Source of the DNA: Gemmataceae bacterium
Lineage (GTDB): Bacteria > Planctomycetota > Planctomycetia > Gemmatales > Gemmataceae
Reading direction: 5' to 3'
Length of the DNA: 64,000 nt
Assembly: GCA_025055795.1 (NCBI GenBank)
Contig: JANWVV010000019.1
Span: forward strand, 1-64,000
Part shown: positions 36,296 through 47,126 of the stretch, piece by piece
Position numbering within the stretch: the stretch's first letter is position 1
How the letters are laid out: each line of letters begins with the position of its first letter
Program-made: the position numbers and the translations under genes
Notes under the pieces: generated by a model
Databases searched by the model: none
The model's input: only the letters and a program-made list of their open reading frames with translations
What the model was told of the DNA's origin: nothing

Positions 36296-36528
36296 CAAAA
36301 CGCATCAGGGGCTAAAACAGAACAGCCCACCGAACCGTTGGCTGATACGAACACATGTCAGTTGTCCCCGCGGCGTGCCGCAAAGCAACGGACCCGCTGC
36401 CCACCCCCAACGCGTGAACCAGGAACAAGGCCAGGGAGATGTCAAGGGGGAAATTCGTGCCGCACCAGATATCAAAGACGAGTTGCCCAGACGCTCTAGC
36501 GTCTCTCACTATAACAGTCACACAAATG

Positions 36529-36603
36529 TCGGGCTGACTGGATTTGAACCAGCGACCTCTTGGTCCCGAACCAAGCGCTCTAGCCAAGCTGAGCTACAGC
36601 CCG
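36529..36603 (-). tRNA. tRNA-Pro (anticodon CGG)
   Basis: A 75-base cloverleaf on the minus strand has a perfect seven-pair acceptor stem (CGGGCTG / CAGCCCG) plus discriminator A. The D arm is GTAGCTCAGCTTGGCTAGAGC, split by the usual loop. The anticodon loop is TTCGGGA (CGG, reading CCG) and the T arm is CTGGTTCAAATCCAG. CCA is not encoded. It lies alone in the gap between the oxidoreductase and the ABC transporter genes. Of that gap, 36296-36528 and 36604-36917 hold nothing else that I could recognise. Confidence 0.94.
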
Positions 36604-36917
36604 AGGTGGAAATTGCCACGCTCCACGGCCCTACTCGCTACGGCCGCTCGTAGCGTTTATATCGTAGCGATCAATGACTGAAAGTCAATGCCCCCTGCTC
36701 TGTCGACCGTGGAATAATGAGGATCCACATGTCCGGATTCCACGCGACAATCACTCTGTCGGCACCCAGGGCATTGGATAAGTGATTTGATCTTGAATGC
36801 ACATCAGGCACTGCCGAAATGTTCTGATGAAAAAGCAAGCATCTATCAGGAATTGATACTAGTATGGGTTACATAATTGGGCTGAGGTGCATTGGAAGTT
36901 CACTTCAGGGAGCAACT

Positions 36918-37034
36918 ATGCCGAAACGTTATGCAGCCGAGGAGCGACGTTCGGCAGACCGATTCGAATTGCGGGACCGTTTGGCATTTTTCCGGGTTAA
37001 GGCAAAATCGCCTCGACAAGGCAAGCGGGAATGA
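36918..37034 (+). CDS. Small basic ORF, 38 residues, upstream of the ABC exporter
   Basis: This 38-codon frame encodes a highly charged peptide (start MPKRYAAEERRSADRFEL, end SPRQGKRE) with 11 Arg or Lys in the second half-and-first combined. GGGAG lies five bases before the ATG, and it ends 39 bases before the ABC ATPase start on the same strand. It could be a real small protein, a leader peptide controlling the ABC genes, or chance. No family is recognised. Confidence 0.4.
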   Translation: MPKRYAAEERRSADRFELRDRLAFFRVKAKSPRQGKRE

Positions 37035-37073
37035 GTATGAGGGGCATCGGTAGCTGGTGGCGTGGGAGGGGCC

Positions 37074-38081
37074 ATGGTGACGGAAGAAAGCAGCCCCTGG
37101 ATTGTCGAGACGCAGCATCTGACCAAGATTTACCGCAACCGGCAGATCGCTCTCAACGATGTTACCCTGACGATTGAGCCCGGGTGTGTGCTGGGTCTAT
37201 TGGGTCCTAATGGGGCAGGTAAAACCACGTTACTGCGTCTGATTCTGGGCTTGCACCGTCCGACGGCTGGATATGTGCGGGTTTTTGGACGCGTGATGAC
37301 GCCCAACGCGGCCGAACTACGCCGACGCATCGGCTACATCCCAACCAACCCACAATTCCCCCGCGGGATGACCCCCATCAGTTACCTGGATTACGTGGGG
37401 CGTCTGTTCGGCCTGCCCCGAGACGTGCGTAAGCCCAAACTGGCTACACTCATCCGGGCCGTCGACCTGTTGCCGCACTCCGGCGAGCCGATTGCCCATT
37501 TCACACCGGGTATGACCGCCCGCCTGGCTGTGGCCGCCAGCCTGATCAACGAGCCGGACCTGCTCATCTGGGATGAACCGACCCATGGCCTGGATATCGA
37601 AGCCCGACGCTCCATGCTGGAACTGATCAAACAACTGGCCTCTCAAAAAACCCTCATTCTTAGCAGCCACAATCTGAGTGACGTTGATGAAGTGTGCAAT
37701 CATGCCTGTGTGCTCAACAAAGGTCAGATGATCTTCCACGGGACCTTGCAGGATCTCAAGGGCCGCATCCGCCGCAATCATTATGAATTGGACGTGGATG
37801 GTGAGCATAAGGCGATCAGTAAAGCGGTCGCGCTGCTGCGCGGTCTGAAAGATTTCCTGCACGTGGCATTGCGGCACCGGCGGGTAGAAGTCAAGCTGGG
37901 CGACGAAACTCCCAACACGGCCCTGCTGGCCCAATTGTTCCAGGTGTTGCACGAACACAAGATCACGGTGATCAGCATCCGGACGGTGGGCATGCAAACG
38001 GAACAAGCCTATCTGGACCTGGTGGAACGCGAGGAAAGCCGAGGCTTCGTGCGGTTATACAGCGTAGCGGAGGCGGCATAG
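37074..38081 (+). CDS. ABC transporter ATP-binding protein
   Basis: This 335-residue ATPase powers an ABC-2 type exporter together with the permease encoded 72 bases downstream. It has the Walker A motif GPNGAGKTT, the Q-loop region YIPTNPQFPRGM, Walker B LLIWDEPTHGLD and the H-loop LSSHNLSDV. The usual LSGGQ signature is replaced by HFTPGMTARLAVA, which is unusual for an active ABC ATPase. A C-terminal domain of about 100 residues follows, as in NatA/CcmA-like exporters. The ATG at 37074 is preceded by GGGAGGGG; the substrate is unknown. Confidence 0.9.
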   Translation: MVTEESSPWIVETQHLTKIYRNRQIALNDVTLTIEPGCVLGLLGPNGAGKTTLLRLILGLHRPTAGYVRVFGRVMTPNAAELRRRIGYIPTNPQFPRGMTPISYLDYVGRLFGLPRDVRKPKLATLIRAVDLLPHSGEPIAHFTPGMTARLAVAASLINEPDLLIWDEPTHGLDIEARRSMLELIKQLASQKTLILSSHNLSDVDEVCNHACVLNKGQMIFHGTLQDLKGRIRRNHYELDVDGEHKAISKAVALLRGLKDFLHVALRHRRVEVKLGDETPNTALLAQLFQVLHEHKITVISIRTVGMQTEQAYLDLVEREESRGFVRLYSVAEAA

Positions 38082-38153
38082 CCGGTTGTTCGGATCCGGG
38101 GGGACGGGCCGAGGTAAGCTACTGGAACATGATGAATTGAGGATGACCACTCG

Positions 38154-39005
38154 ATGTCGAGCACGGCAGCAGCACGCACGGAGACGGGACGCAACAGTAG
38201 CACGGGTCGGCGTTCGAATACGACGGCTGATCCTGCCGCTGGACCGATCATCAGTTTCCATCGTTTCCTGCCGTATTGGGCTGTTCTGCAGACGGATCTG
38301 CGTCAAACTGCCCAGAGCTGGCTATTCAGTTTGTGGATGGTATTGGCCTTGGCCGGGGTAGGCGGGTTTTTCTTGTACCGTGTGGGGGTACAACAACAGG
38401 CGGGTCTGGTGCAGGCCGCGGCGGTACAGTGTGGCGAGGCCTTGCGGGCCGTGTTCCTGGGCAGTGTCGCTGTGGCCGCGATTCTGGGTGTGGCGGCCAT
38501 CAGCAGCGAACGGGGCAGTGCCGCCGATGCCGTTCTGGCCCGGGGTATCAGCCGCCACCAGTACTTTCTGGCCAGACAACACGCCCGAGTGCTCCTGGTA
38601 ATCCTCGCGTTTGCCGTGCTGGGCACCATAACGGTGCTCACGGGCACGCTCCTGTTCCGCGACAGCGGTGTCGAAATCTCCTTGAGCGGCGCCGTGGTGG
38701 CCATCGGACTGCTCTGTTTGCTCTTGGCCGCCGTTACTGCAGTGGGGGTAGTTATCGGTGCTCTGGCTAACAGTGCCGTCCTCGGCATCGCTATTTACTG
38801 GTTGTTACTGTATGGCGGAGGGCTGCTGCTGATGCTGGCCCCGGAGTCCTGGCCTGCACCCGAACGCGAACTGGCCCGCTTGCGTTACGTCCTGCAGGGT
38901 TACTACTCGACCGCTTTCTACGGCCGCGTCGCTCTGGCCACCCTCATTGTCGCAGGAGCCGCCACTCTCGTCGGCTTGATCGGCTTTAGCCGCAAGGACG
39001 TATAA
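38154..39005 (+). CDS. ABC-2 type transporter permease
   Basis: This 283-residue protein has a disordered polar N-terminal region (about 35 residues) and about six membrane helices. Visible segments are LFSLWMVLALAGVGGFFLY, AVFLGSVAVAAILGVAA, VLLVILAFAVLGTITVLTG and GAVVAIGLLCLLLAAVTAVG, then a helix near IAIYWLLLYGGGLLLMLAPE and a final one near LATLIVAGAATLVGLIGF. The SSERGSAADAVLARGISRHQYF segment between helices is typical of ABC-2 permeases. It follows the ATP-binding protein and probably forms the membrane part of an efflux or drug-export type transporter. The start ATG at 38154 has a modest AGG upstream. Confidence 0.85.
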   Translation: MSSTAAARTETGRNSSTGRRSNTTADPAAGPIISFHRFLPYWAVLQTDLRQTAQSWLFSLWMVLALAGVGGFFLYRVGVQQQAGLVQAAAVQCGEALRAVFLGSVAVAAILGVAAISSERGSAADAVLARGISRHQYFLARQHARVLLVILAFAVLGTITVLTGTLLFRDSGVEISLSGAVVAIGLLCLLLAAVTAVGVVIGALANSAVLGIAIYWLLLYGGGLLLMLAPESWPAPERELARLRYVLQGYYSTAFYGRVALATLIVAGAATLVGLIGFSRKDV

Positions 39006-39441
39006 TTCCGTATCACATAAACTCAATTACATATAGTCCTCTCCTTAGCCGTTAAGATGCTCCTTGATCGTGCCACGACTGTTCACACGTCAGAGCTACC
39101 ATTCTACTATGCTCTCTGACCGGACATGTTGATCGTTTACTAAGTTAATTACATCGATTGCTAGAACATTGTATTAATAGTATTGCCTTAATAGATGTCC
39201 TTTATGAGCGTTATTACATAGGGACATGTTATGCGAACATAGATGAAAGAAGCGGTGCCGCTGGGTCATTCTGTTGATGACAATTGATTGTCAAGTGTCG
39301 CCAAGGGATAGTTGCTGCCTACACTGAAAGATGAGGGATCAAAGCCGGCAGTTCGCGTAATGTGCCGCTATGTACTCTCTGTGCGGGGGAAATCGAACTG
39401 CTTGGCAGCGTTTTGGTAGGCCATCAATCGGGCGGAATAGC
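39006..39441. other. AT-rich intergenic region upstream of sdhC
   Basis: About 435 bases, AT-rich from about 39006 to 39300, following the ABC genes. The sdhC frame is open from 39370 but the conserved start is at 39442. It probably contains the sdhCAB promoter; no RNA gene was seen. Confidence 0.4.
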
Positions 39442-40224
39442 ATGGCAACAGCAAGTGCGGGCAAGGTACGTCATCCCAAGGGGCGCGCCATTATCCCGAC
39501 GGAGCAAAGCGGACTGACCTGGTTGACGGCGTTTCTGGATTCCAGCGTCGGAGCCAAGGTGGTCGTGGCCTTGGGAGGAATCGGGTTGGCATTGTTTGCG
39601 ATTTTTCACATGTTAGGCAACCTGAAGATTTTCCAGGGGCCAGACGCCCTGAACACCTACGCATTTTTTCTGAAGCACGATCTGGGGGCGTTGCTGTGGC
39701 TGGCCCGAGGTGGTCTGTTGGGCATCTTCCTGTTGCACGTGGTGCTGGCGTTGCGGTTGAAATGGCGGACGGCGGCCGCACGGCCGGTCGGGTACGCCTA
39801 TCCGGGACATGTCCAGGCCCGCGTAGCGGCCCGCACCATGGCCCTGACCGGTATCGTTGTCGGTTTGTTCATCCTGTTCCACCTGGCCCACTTTACCTTC
39901 GGCTGGGTCCATCAAGCCGAACAGGACGGCCGCCTGATCTCGTACCTGGATTTACGCGATGCCCATGGCCGCCACGACGTCTATACCATGGTCCTGGCTG
40001 GCTTCCGTACCACCTGGATAGCGGCCTTGTATCTGCTGGCGCAGGTGGCTCTGTTTGTGCACCTGATCCATGGGATTCCTAGTGCCTTCCAGACGTTCGG
40101 TCTGCAGAGTCGCCGCACCATGGAAATCATCCGCGGCCTGGGCTGGCTGACCGCCGGTGTCATCCTGCTGGGGAACGTGCTGATTGTCACCGCGGTCTGG
40201 CTCGGTTGGGTGGGCACGTCCTGA
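39442..40224 (+). CDS. sdhC: Succinate dehydrogenase cytochrome b subunit
   Basis: This 260-residue membrane protein is the cytochrome b558-type anchor of succinate dehydrogenase/fumarate reductase (Bacillus/Bacteroides type), carrying haem in the membrane. Helices are visible near VVVALGGIGLALFAIFHMLG, LGIFLLHVVLALRLKW, MALTGIVVGLFILFHLAHFT, ALYLLAQVALFVHLIHGI and AGVILLGNVLIVTAVWLG. His residues in FAIFHMLGN, LLHVV, LFHLAHF and FVHLIHG are plausible haem ligands. The ATG at 39442 begins the conserved part. It precedes sdhA by 130 bases and sdhB, giving the full operon order C-A-B. Confidence 0.9.
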   Translation: MATASAGKVRHPKGRAIIPTEQSGLTWLTAFLDSSVGAKVVVALGGIGLALFAIFHMLGNLKIFQGPDALNTYAFFLKHDLGALLWLARGGLLGIFLLHVVLALRLKWRTAAARPVGYAYPGHVQARVAARTMALTGIVVGLFILFHLAHFTFGWVHQAEQDGRLISYLDLRDAHGRHDVYTMVLAGFRTTWIAALYLLAQVALFVHLIHGIPSAFQTFGLQSRRTMEIIRGLGWLTAGVILLGNVLIVTAVWLGWVGTS

Positions 40225-40354
40225 GCCGAGCAGCCGGACGCCGGCACGGCTGGACCACCCCGCCCTCTGTTACGACCCGGTCGCTCACCGGCACAGTTGA
40301 AAAGAAACACCCCGTTGCCGTATCCCCCAGCGGCCGACAAGAGGTGCTGCAACC

Positions 40355-42271
<1,917 letters not shown>

Positions 42272-42408
42272 ACCGACCAACGGCCCTACTGACCCGACCG
42301 GCAGCCTACCTCTCAGCCGTGTGTCCGGCGGACCGATTGGAACCTTACAACCTCCCAAGCCTTATCTGAACCCTTTGACAACCCTCAACCCAACCATCAG
42401 GTGATGCC

Positions 42409-43161
42409 ATGAAAGTGACTTTGCATATCTGGCGACAGAAATCCCCAGCGGACCAGGGACGTTTCGTCACCTACTCGCTGGATCAGGTCAGCCCAGACAT
42501 GTCGTTTCTGGAAATGCTGGACATGCTTAATGAACAGTTGATCCAGCAGGGGGAGGAACCGGTGGCCTTCGAGCACGACTGCCGCGAGGGGATCTGCGGT
42601 AGTTGTGCCATGATGATCAACGGTCTGGCCCACGGACCAGAACGAGGCACCACGACCTGTCAATTGCACATGAGAAGTTTCCCGGATGGTGCGGAAATCT
42701 ATGTGGAGCCCTGGCGGGCTCGCGCTTTTCCCATCCTCAAGGACCTGGTGTGCGACCGCTCCGCCTTGGACCGGATCATCCAGGCCGGCGGCTATGTGAG
42801 CGTGGGAACCGGTGGCGCCCCCGATGCCAACTGCCTGCCGGTACCTAAGACGGCCCAAGACAAGGCGATGGACGCTGCCCAATGCATCGGCTGCGGAGCC
42901 TGCGTGGCTGCCTGTCCCAACGCCTCGGCCATGCTGTTTCTGGCGGCTAAAGTGAGCCACCTGGCCCATCTGCCCCAAGGGCAACCCGAACGCCACGAAC
43001 GCGTCCGCAAAATGCTGGCCCAGCACGACCGCGAGGGCTTCGGCCACTGCACCAACATCGGGGAATGCGAGGCCGCCTGCCCCAAGGAAATCTCAGTTGA
43101 ACACATCGCCCAGTTAAATCGCGATTACATCGCCGCCTCTTTGCTGTCTTTGGTCCGTTAA
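42409..43161 (+). CDS. sdhB: Succinate dehydrogenase iron-sulfur subunit
   Basis: SdhB (250 residues) carries electrons from SdhA to the cytochrome b subunit through three iron-sulfur clusters. The [2Fe-2S] ligands are in CREGICGSC and TTTCQLH, the [4Fe-4S] motif is [15 protein letters not shown], and the third cluster lies in [15 protein letters not shown]. The N-terminal [17 protein letters not shown] region matches the family. AGGTGATG lies upstream of the ATG. It is the last gene of sdhCAB. Confidence 0.95.
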   Translation: MKVTLHIWRQKSPADQGRFVTYSLDQVSPDMSFLEMLDMLNEQLIQQGEEPVAFEHDCREGICGSCAMMINGLAHGPERGTTTCQLHMRSFPDGAEIYVEPWRARAFPILKDLVCDRSALDRIIQAGGYVSVGTGGAPDANCLPVPKTAQDKAMDAAQCIGCGACVAACPNASAMLFLAAKVSHLAHLPQGQPERHERVRKMLAQHDREGFGHCTNIGECEAACPKEISVEHIAQLNRDYIAASLLSLVR

Positions 43162-43595
43162 CCTCACTCCACTTGTTCTCGAAATTCCCAAAACCATTGA
43201 TCTTACCATCCCCTAGCTCCTCACGCCGGCCAAGGGCTTGATGCCTCAAAACCGCTTCGCTATTGCTTCTCTGTCCAGAATCAGATCTATTATTCTCCAA
43301 AGTTATTAGCATTATTTTTACAATCCGGAATATAACAAACAAATCACTAGATCGGTTTATAATGCTTGTTCTTGCAACCTTTGACCATTGCTTCCGCCAC
43401 CCTCTGTCGTTCCTGAGTCGCTTTAAGCTGTTCGTGCAGACTGATCGTGGCAAGGTGGAGTCGATTTACTGTGTTGCCCTCAATCAGCTTGTAGCAGAGG
43501 CAGAGCTATACCAGATATTTTTCAGCCCTTGCTCAGACGTGCAATGGTTTGTAGAATCAGAATAGGTAATACAAAGTAATTCTGGAGAGATAGCT
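43162..43595. other. Intergenic region upstream of the zinc transporter genes
   Basis: About 430 bases. A TATAAT at 43358-43363 may be a -10 box, though no good -35 is visible. A 100-codon frame at 43263-43565 shows no family features and is not called. A zinc-responsive repressor site is plausible but I could not identify one. Confidence 0.4.
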
Positions 43596-44612
43596 ATGCT
43601 ACCCCGGGCAATGGTCGCAGGCTATGGCAGTGGGCACTCGAGCTGGCCGAGGGGAATGCTTGTCTGCCTTGCAATGCTCAGCGTAGCAGGTTGTCGCGGT
43701 AGCGATGAGGTCTGGCCAGCTAACCATCCGGGGCCGAAGGTGGTAGCCTCCTTTGCTCCGCTATATTGTTTTGCCCTTAACGTCGCTGGTGACGACGCGG
43801 TGGTCCGCCCTCTGATGACCACTGCCGGTCCGCATCATTTCAATCCTACCGACAAAGATGCCCGGCTACTGCGACAAGCCGATCTGTTTCTCATCAATGG
43901 CTTGAACCTGGAAGGGGACCGCCCTGAAAAATTGCGTCAAGCCAGCCACAACACGCGTCTGCGCATTGTCGACCTGAGCAGTCGGATACCTGCTTCCATG
44001 CTGGTCGAAGGCAGTTGCTGTCACCACGAACACGGGGATGACGACGAGGAACATGAGCATGAACACGGTTACGATCCGCACGTGTGGCTAAGTCCGGAAT
44101 ATGCTATCTGGCAGGTGGAAATGCTGCGGGATGCCCTGAAAGAGGTAGACCCCGCCCACGCGGAGGGGTATCAGCAACGGGCAGTGGAGTATACCCGCCG
44201 CCTCCGTCAACTGGTCGAAGAGGGGCGTACCCTGTTGCTCAGCAAAAAGGATCGCAGCCTGGTGACTTTTCATGAATCCCTGGCCTACTTTGCCCGAACA
44301 TATCAGTTGAACGTGGTGGGCGTGGTGCAGAAAAATCCGGGGGTGGAACCCAGTGACAAACAATTGAAAAAACTCATATCCTTATGTGCGGATGACAAGC
44401 GTCCGGTGCGGGTCATCAGCGTCGAGCCGCAATACAGCAATTCCCACTCAGGACACGAACTGATTAAAGAGTTGCAGCGTCGCGGCGTACCCCAGCCAGT
44501 GCTGGTCGAAATCGACACGCTGGAAACTGCACCGTTACATGACTTGACGCCGGACTGGTACGAGCGGCGGATGCGAGCGAATCTGGAGGCTTTGGCCCGG
44601 GCATTACGATGA
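43596..44612 (+). CDS. znuA: Zinc ABC transporter substrate-binding lipoprotein (ZnuA-like)
   Basis: This 338-residue protein is a cluster A-I metal-binding protein of a zinc or manganese ABC importer. It has a lipoprotein signal with lipobox LSVAGC (Cys at about residue 33), so it is membrane-tethered outside the cytoplasm. Metal ligands are seen as TTAGPHHFNPTDKD, DPHVWLSPEYA, FHESLAYFARTY, and a late Glu or Asp near VEIDTLE. A His/Asp/Glu-rich loop (HHEHGDDDEEHEHEHGYD, about 146-163) is typical of zinc-type rather than manganese-type proteins. GGAGAG lies upstream of the ATG. It overlaps the ATPase gene by four bases (ATGA). Confidence 0.9.
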   Translation: MLPRAMVAGYGSGHSSWPRGMLVCLAMLSVAGCRGSDEVWPANHPGPKVVASFAPLYCFALNVAGDDAVVRPLMTTAGPHHFNPTDKDARLLRQADLFLINGLNLEGDRPEKLRQASHNTRLRIVDLSSRIPASMLVEGSCCHHEHGDDDEEHEHEHGYDPHVWLSPEYAIWQVEMLRDALKEVDPAHAEGYQQRAVEYTRRLRQLVEEGRTLLLSKKDRSLVTFHESLAYFARTYQLNVVGVVQKNPGVEPSDKQLKKLISLCADDKRPVRVISVEPQYSNSHSGHELIKELQRRGVPQPVLVEIDTLETAPLHDLTPDWYERRMRANLEALARALR

Positions 44613-45436
44613 GTTCTGCAACTGGAGTTGACCTGCCGCTGCCCGTCGTAGCTCCCCCGCTGGTGGCCATGCGCGATCTGTGGGTGGAACTAGGGGGTCG
44701 AGCTATCCTATGTGGGGTAACGGCCGAGATTGCCCGTGGCCGGATCACGGCGGTTATCGGCCTGAATGGCTCTGGTAAAACCACCCTGCTGCGGACACTA
44801 GTCGGTGAGTACCCTTACCGAGGTCAGATTGTTTTTCGCTGCGGTCATGATCATTCCCGCCCTAATCCCGAGCATGTAGGCTACGTTCCGCAGCGTCTGA
44901 TCGTCGATGCCCGCATGCCCTTGACGGTACGGGACCTGTTCAGCCTGGCTCTGAGTCGTCGGCCGCTGTTTTTCGGGGTGCCTCGCTGGGTGGTGCAGCG
45001 TGCCGAGCAACTGCTGCGCAAAGTAGGATTGGGAGCCATCCTGGATCAACCGGTGGATGGCCTTTCCGGGGGGCAGTTGCAACGTGTCCTGCTCGCTTTG
45101 GCCCTGGAACCCTCCCCGGAATTGCTCCTGCTGGATGAGCCGGCAGGCAACATCGACTTCAAGGACCAGCAACGATTCTACGAGTTGATCGCCCACTTCA
45201 ATCAGGAGACAGGTATAACCATTGTGCTGGTATCGCACGACCTGCACATGGTACGCACCGTGGCCGATCATGTCCTGTGTCTGCATCAGGGACGGATCGT
45301 CGCCCAGGGTACACCGCAGGAAGTGTTAACGGCTGAGCAACTGACCCGTCTGTTCGGCGGCAGCGGCAACCTCCATCCCCTCCCTGCAGCCCTGCCTGCA
45401 TCACCCCTCACAGACTCCGTAACCCCACAAGGCTGA
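44609..45436 (+). CDS. znuC: Zinc ABC transporter ATP-binding protein (ZnuC-like)
   Basis: This 275-residue ATPase is the energising subunit of the importer with the preceding binding protein. It has Walker A GLNGSGKTT, signature LSGGQLQRVLLALAL, Walker B LLLLDEPAGNIDF and H-loop LVSHDLHMV. The gene starts with the ATGA overlap typical of translationally coupled znu/mnt operons. The expected permease (ZnuB, six to eight helices) is not encoded in the following sequence; the next genes are on the opposite strand and unrelated. The permease gene must be elsewhere in the genome or the transporter uses a different one. Confidence 0.88.
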   Translation: MSSATGVDLPLPVVAPPLVAMRDLWVELGGRAILCGVTAEIARGRITAVIGLNGSGKTTLLRTLVGEYPYRGQIVFRCGHDHSRPNPEHVGYVPQRLIVDARMPLTVRDLFSLALSRRPLFFGVPRWVVQRAEQLLRKVGLGAILDQPVDGLSGGQLQRVLLALALEPSPELLLLDEPAGNIDFKDQQRFYELIAHFNQETGITIVLVSHDLHMVRTVADHVLCLHQGRIVAQGTPQEVLTAEQLTRLFGGSGNLHPLPAALPASPLTDSVTPQG

Positions 45437-45621
45437 CTCGAACCGGTTAATACCGGAACTAACGCTCCCTCCGTTTTCAAGTTCACCAACAGACAGGTCC
45501 TGCCTCCGACCAGCCGTACCCCAAATGAGCGATCCGGCCTTTTCCTCGACTGAGCGGAAAAACAACTGACAAGGCATTGCGTACTGAGATTCGACAGCCA
45601 ACAGCATGCAGGGCCAGCGAT

Positions 45622-45825
45622 TTACCCTACGGGATTGGCCCGGCCCGTGACACGGTGCCAGGTATTCTGCCGCCATTCGAACACGACCTCATCATGATCC
45701 CGCCAAGCAACGCAATAGTTGCCGTAGGAAACATCGATGTTCCAGCCCATGCTGCGGAGCAGTTCATAATTCGGCTGCTGGGTCGCCGGTTCTTGCTGGG
45801 ACAACGGACCAGGCGTAGTAAACAT
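45622..45825 (-). CDS. Small conserved-looking protein of unknown function
   Basis: This 67-residue protein is hydrophilic and shows the pattern ELLRSMGWNIDVSYGNYCVA followed by WRDHDEVVFEWRQNTWHRV, which looks like a real folded small protein and not a random frame. A GGAGG lies seven bases before the ATG. I do not know its family. It is 131 bases after the neighbouring lipoprotein gene on the same strand and could be in its transcription unit. No function is assigned. Confidence 0.55.
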   Translation of the reverse strand: MFTTPGPLSQQEPATQQPNYELLRSMGWNIDVSYGNYCVAWRDHDEVVFEWRQNTWHRVTGRANPVG

Positions 45826-45955
45826 GGCTCATCCTCCGCAGGAAAGTGGCCGTCATCGCTTTCAAGCTCAAAACTTTGTCTACTAGTCCTCTATCAACAG
45901 GATCGACTCGGATGGGCCGATCATTGCACACGAATTGTTTGATCTGGCGATCCGT

Positions 45956-46891
45956 TCAGCGTTGGCCCTCCGCACGCTCAGGTTGAGATGGTTGGAGCGA
46001 TGGAAGCGGAACAGCAGGGGATGTCTGATTGGGAAGCGTCCGCGAGGGCGGTCCAGCGGCTGGAACATTCGGTGCCGGTCCTGAGGTACCGGAAGAAGCC
46101 GTCGTCTGCGGCGGCCAGGTTCCCGTCCACAAGCGGTATCCCAGAGTCTCGAAAAAGCCGGCGTAGGGTGACGGGACCGGGGTGTCCGCGTCGGCGTAGT
46201 AGCGGGGACCGAGCTGAGCAGTAACATCGGGCTGTTGGGTCTGCTGGTGCAGCAGGTCAGTGATGGTGGGGAGCGGTTCGCCGGCCAGTTCAGGACGTTT
46301 GCGGATGCTTCCCTTGCTGAACGGTCCGGCCCCTAGTACCCACAGATCCTTGAGCCGACTGACCGACTCGACATTGCCCGATTGCCACACAGCCCGCCCC
46401 GTGTGGCGGTTGTAGGCAAACAAAGCGATTTTAGCCACGCCTCGCTGGTCATTCTTTTTGACCAAGGCGATCTCGGGAATGTTAGTGGGCATGCCGGGCA
46501 CCACACTGGGCAGTTGCAGGGCCGGTGTGCCCACCAGGACGCTGTGCCGATCGGTGCCGATTCCACCGCTACGCACTTCAACGATGTAATCCGCCTTGTT
46601 CCGATCGTCATGCAGGATGGCCCCCGCCGCAGCGGCCTGCTGTCGGACCAGACTGATCAGATAGGCCTTGTCCACTACGTCCTTGTCCAGCCCCGCCGCG
46701 TCCACATAAACGTGCCGGCCGGCCAGGGGCGAAAAATCGATCTGCCCCACGGCACTGTCGACCGCATGAGACAACAGCAACATTTCCGTGGCTGTACGTG
46801 GCGTATCCGTCATGCGGGTGGTACCGCAGCCACAGCAGGCCAGCAGCAGCACCATTTCCACCAGCCACGCCTCGTGATGCCAGGTGCTCAT
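45956..46891 (-). CDS. Secreted lipoprotein of the planctomycete DUF6655 type
   Basis: This 311-residue protein has a lipoprotein signal (about residues 1-22, with CCGCGTTR at the cleavage site). The conserved N-terminal segment TTRMTDTPRTATEMLLLSHA matches what I recall of DUF6655 in planctomycetes, a family without known function. Other segments are HVYVDAAGLDKDVVDKAYL and NKADYIVEVRSGGIGTDRHS. Its C-terminal 50 residues are Pro/Ser-rich and disordered. The start ATG at 46891 gives a plausible signal peptide; an ATG at 46855 would make the hydrophobic core too short. It lies between the TPR gene and the small gene on the minus strand. The family name is from memory and unverified. Confidence 0.7.
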   Translation of the reverse strand: MSTWHHEAWLVEMVLLLACCGCGTTRMTDTPRTATEMLLLSHAVDSAVGQIDFSPLAGRHVYVDAAGLDKDVVDKAYLISLVRQQAAAAGAILHDDRNKADYIVEVRSGGIGTDRHSVLVGTPALQLPSVVPGMPTNIPEIALVKKNDQRGVAKIALFAYNRHTGRAVWQSGNVESVSRLKDLWVLGAGPFSKGSIRKRPELAGEPLPTITDLLHQQTQQPDVTAQLGPRYYADADTPVPSPYAGFFETLGYRLWTGTWPPQTTASSGTSGPAPNVPAAGPPSRTLPNQTSPAVPLPSLQPSQPERAEGQR

Positions 46892-47126
46892 GATCTACCA
46901 GCACGAACGGGGGGATCTTGTCCGGGCCTGCGTTATATCCCACTTGTACCAGCATGCAAGAGCAACAATGCTAATGGTAAGGCGTGTAATTTCACTCCTT
47001 GCTCGCAACGATTAGCCAAGCGGCGGAGGCAGCAACAACACCCGCCTAAATGGCCCATGCATCGGATGAATTGATCTTGGGACTTGAAAAACGTACAATG
47101 GTGCGAATAAATCTAGCTGGTTACCC

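Noticed and set aside
43263..43565. 100-codon frame upstream of the zinc transporter
   Set aside because: No ribosome site or family features; it is in an AT-rich promoter-like region.
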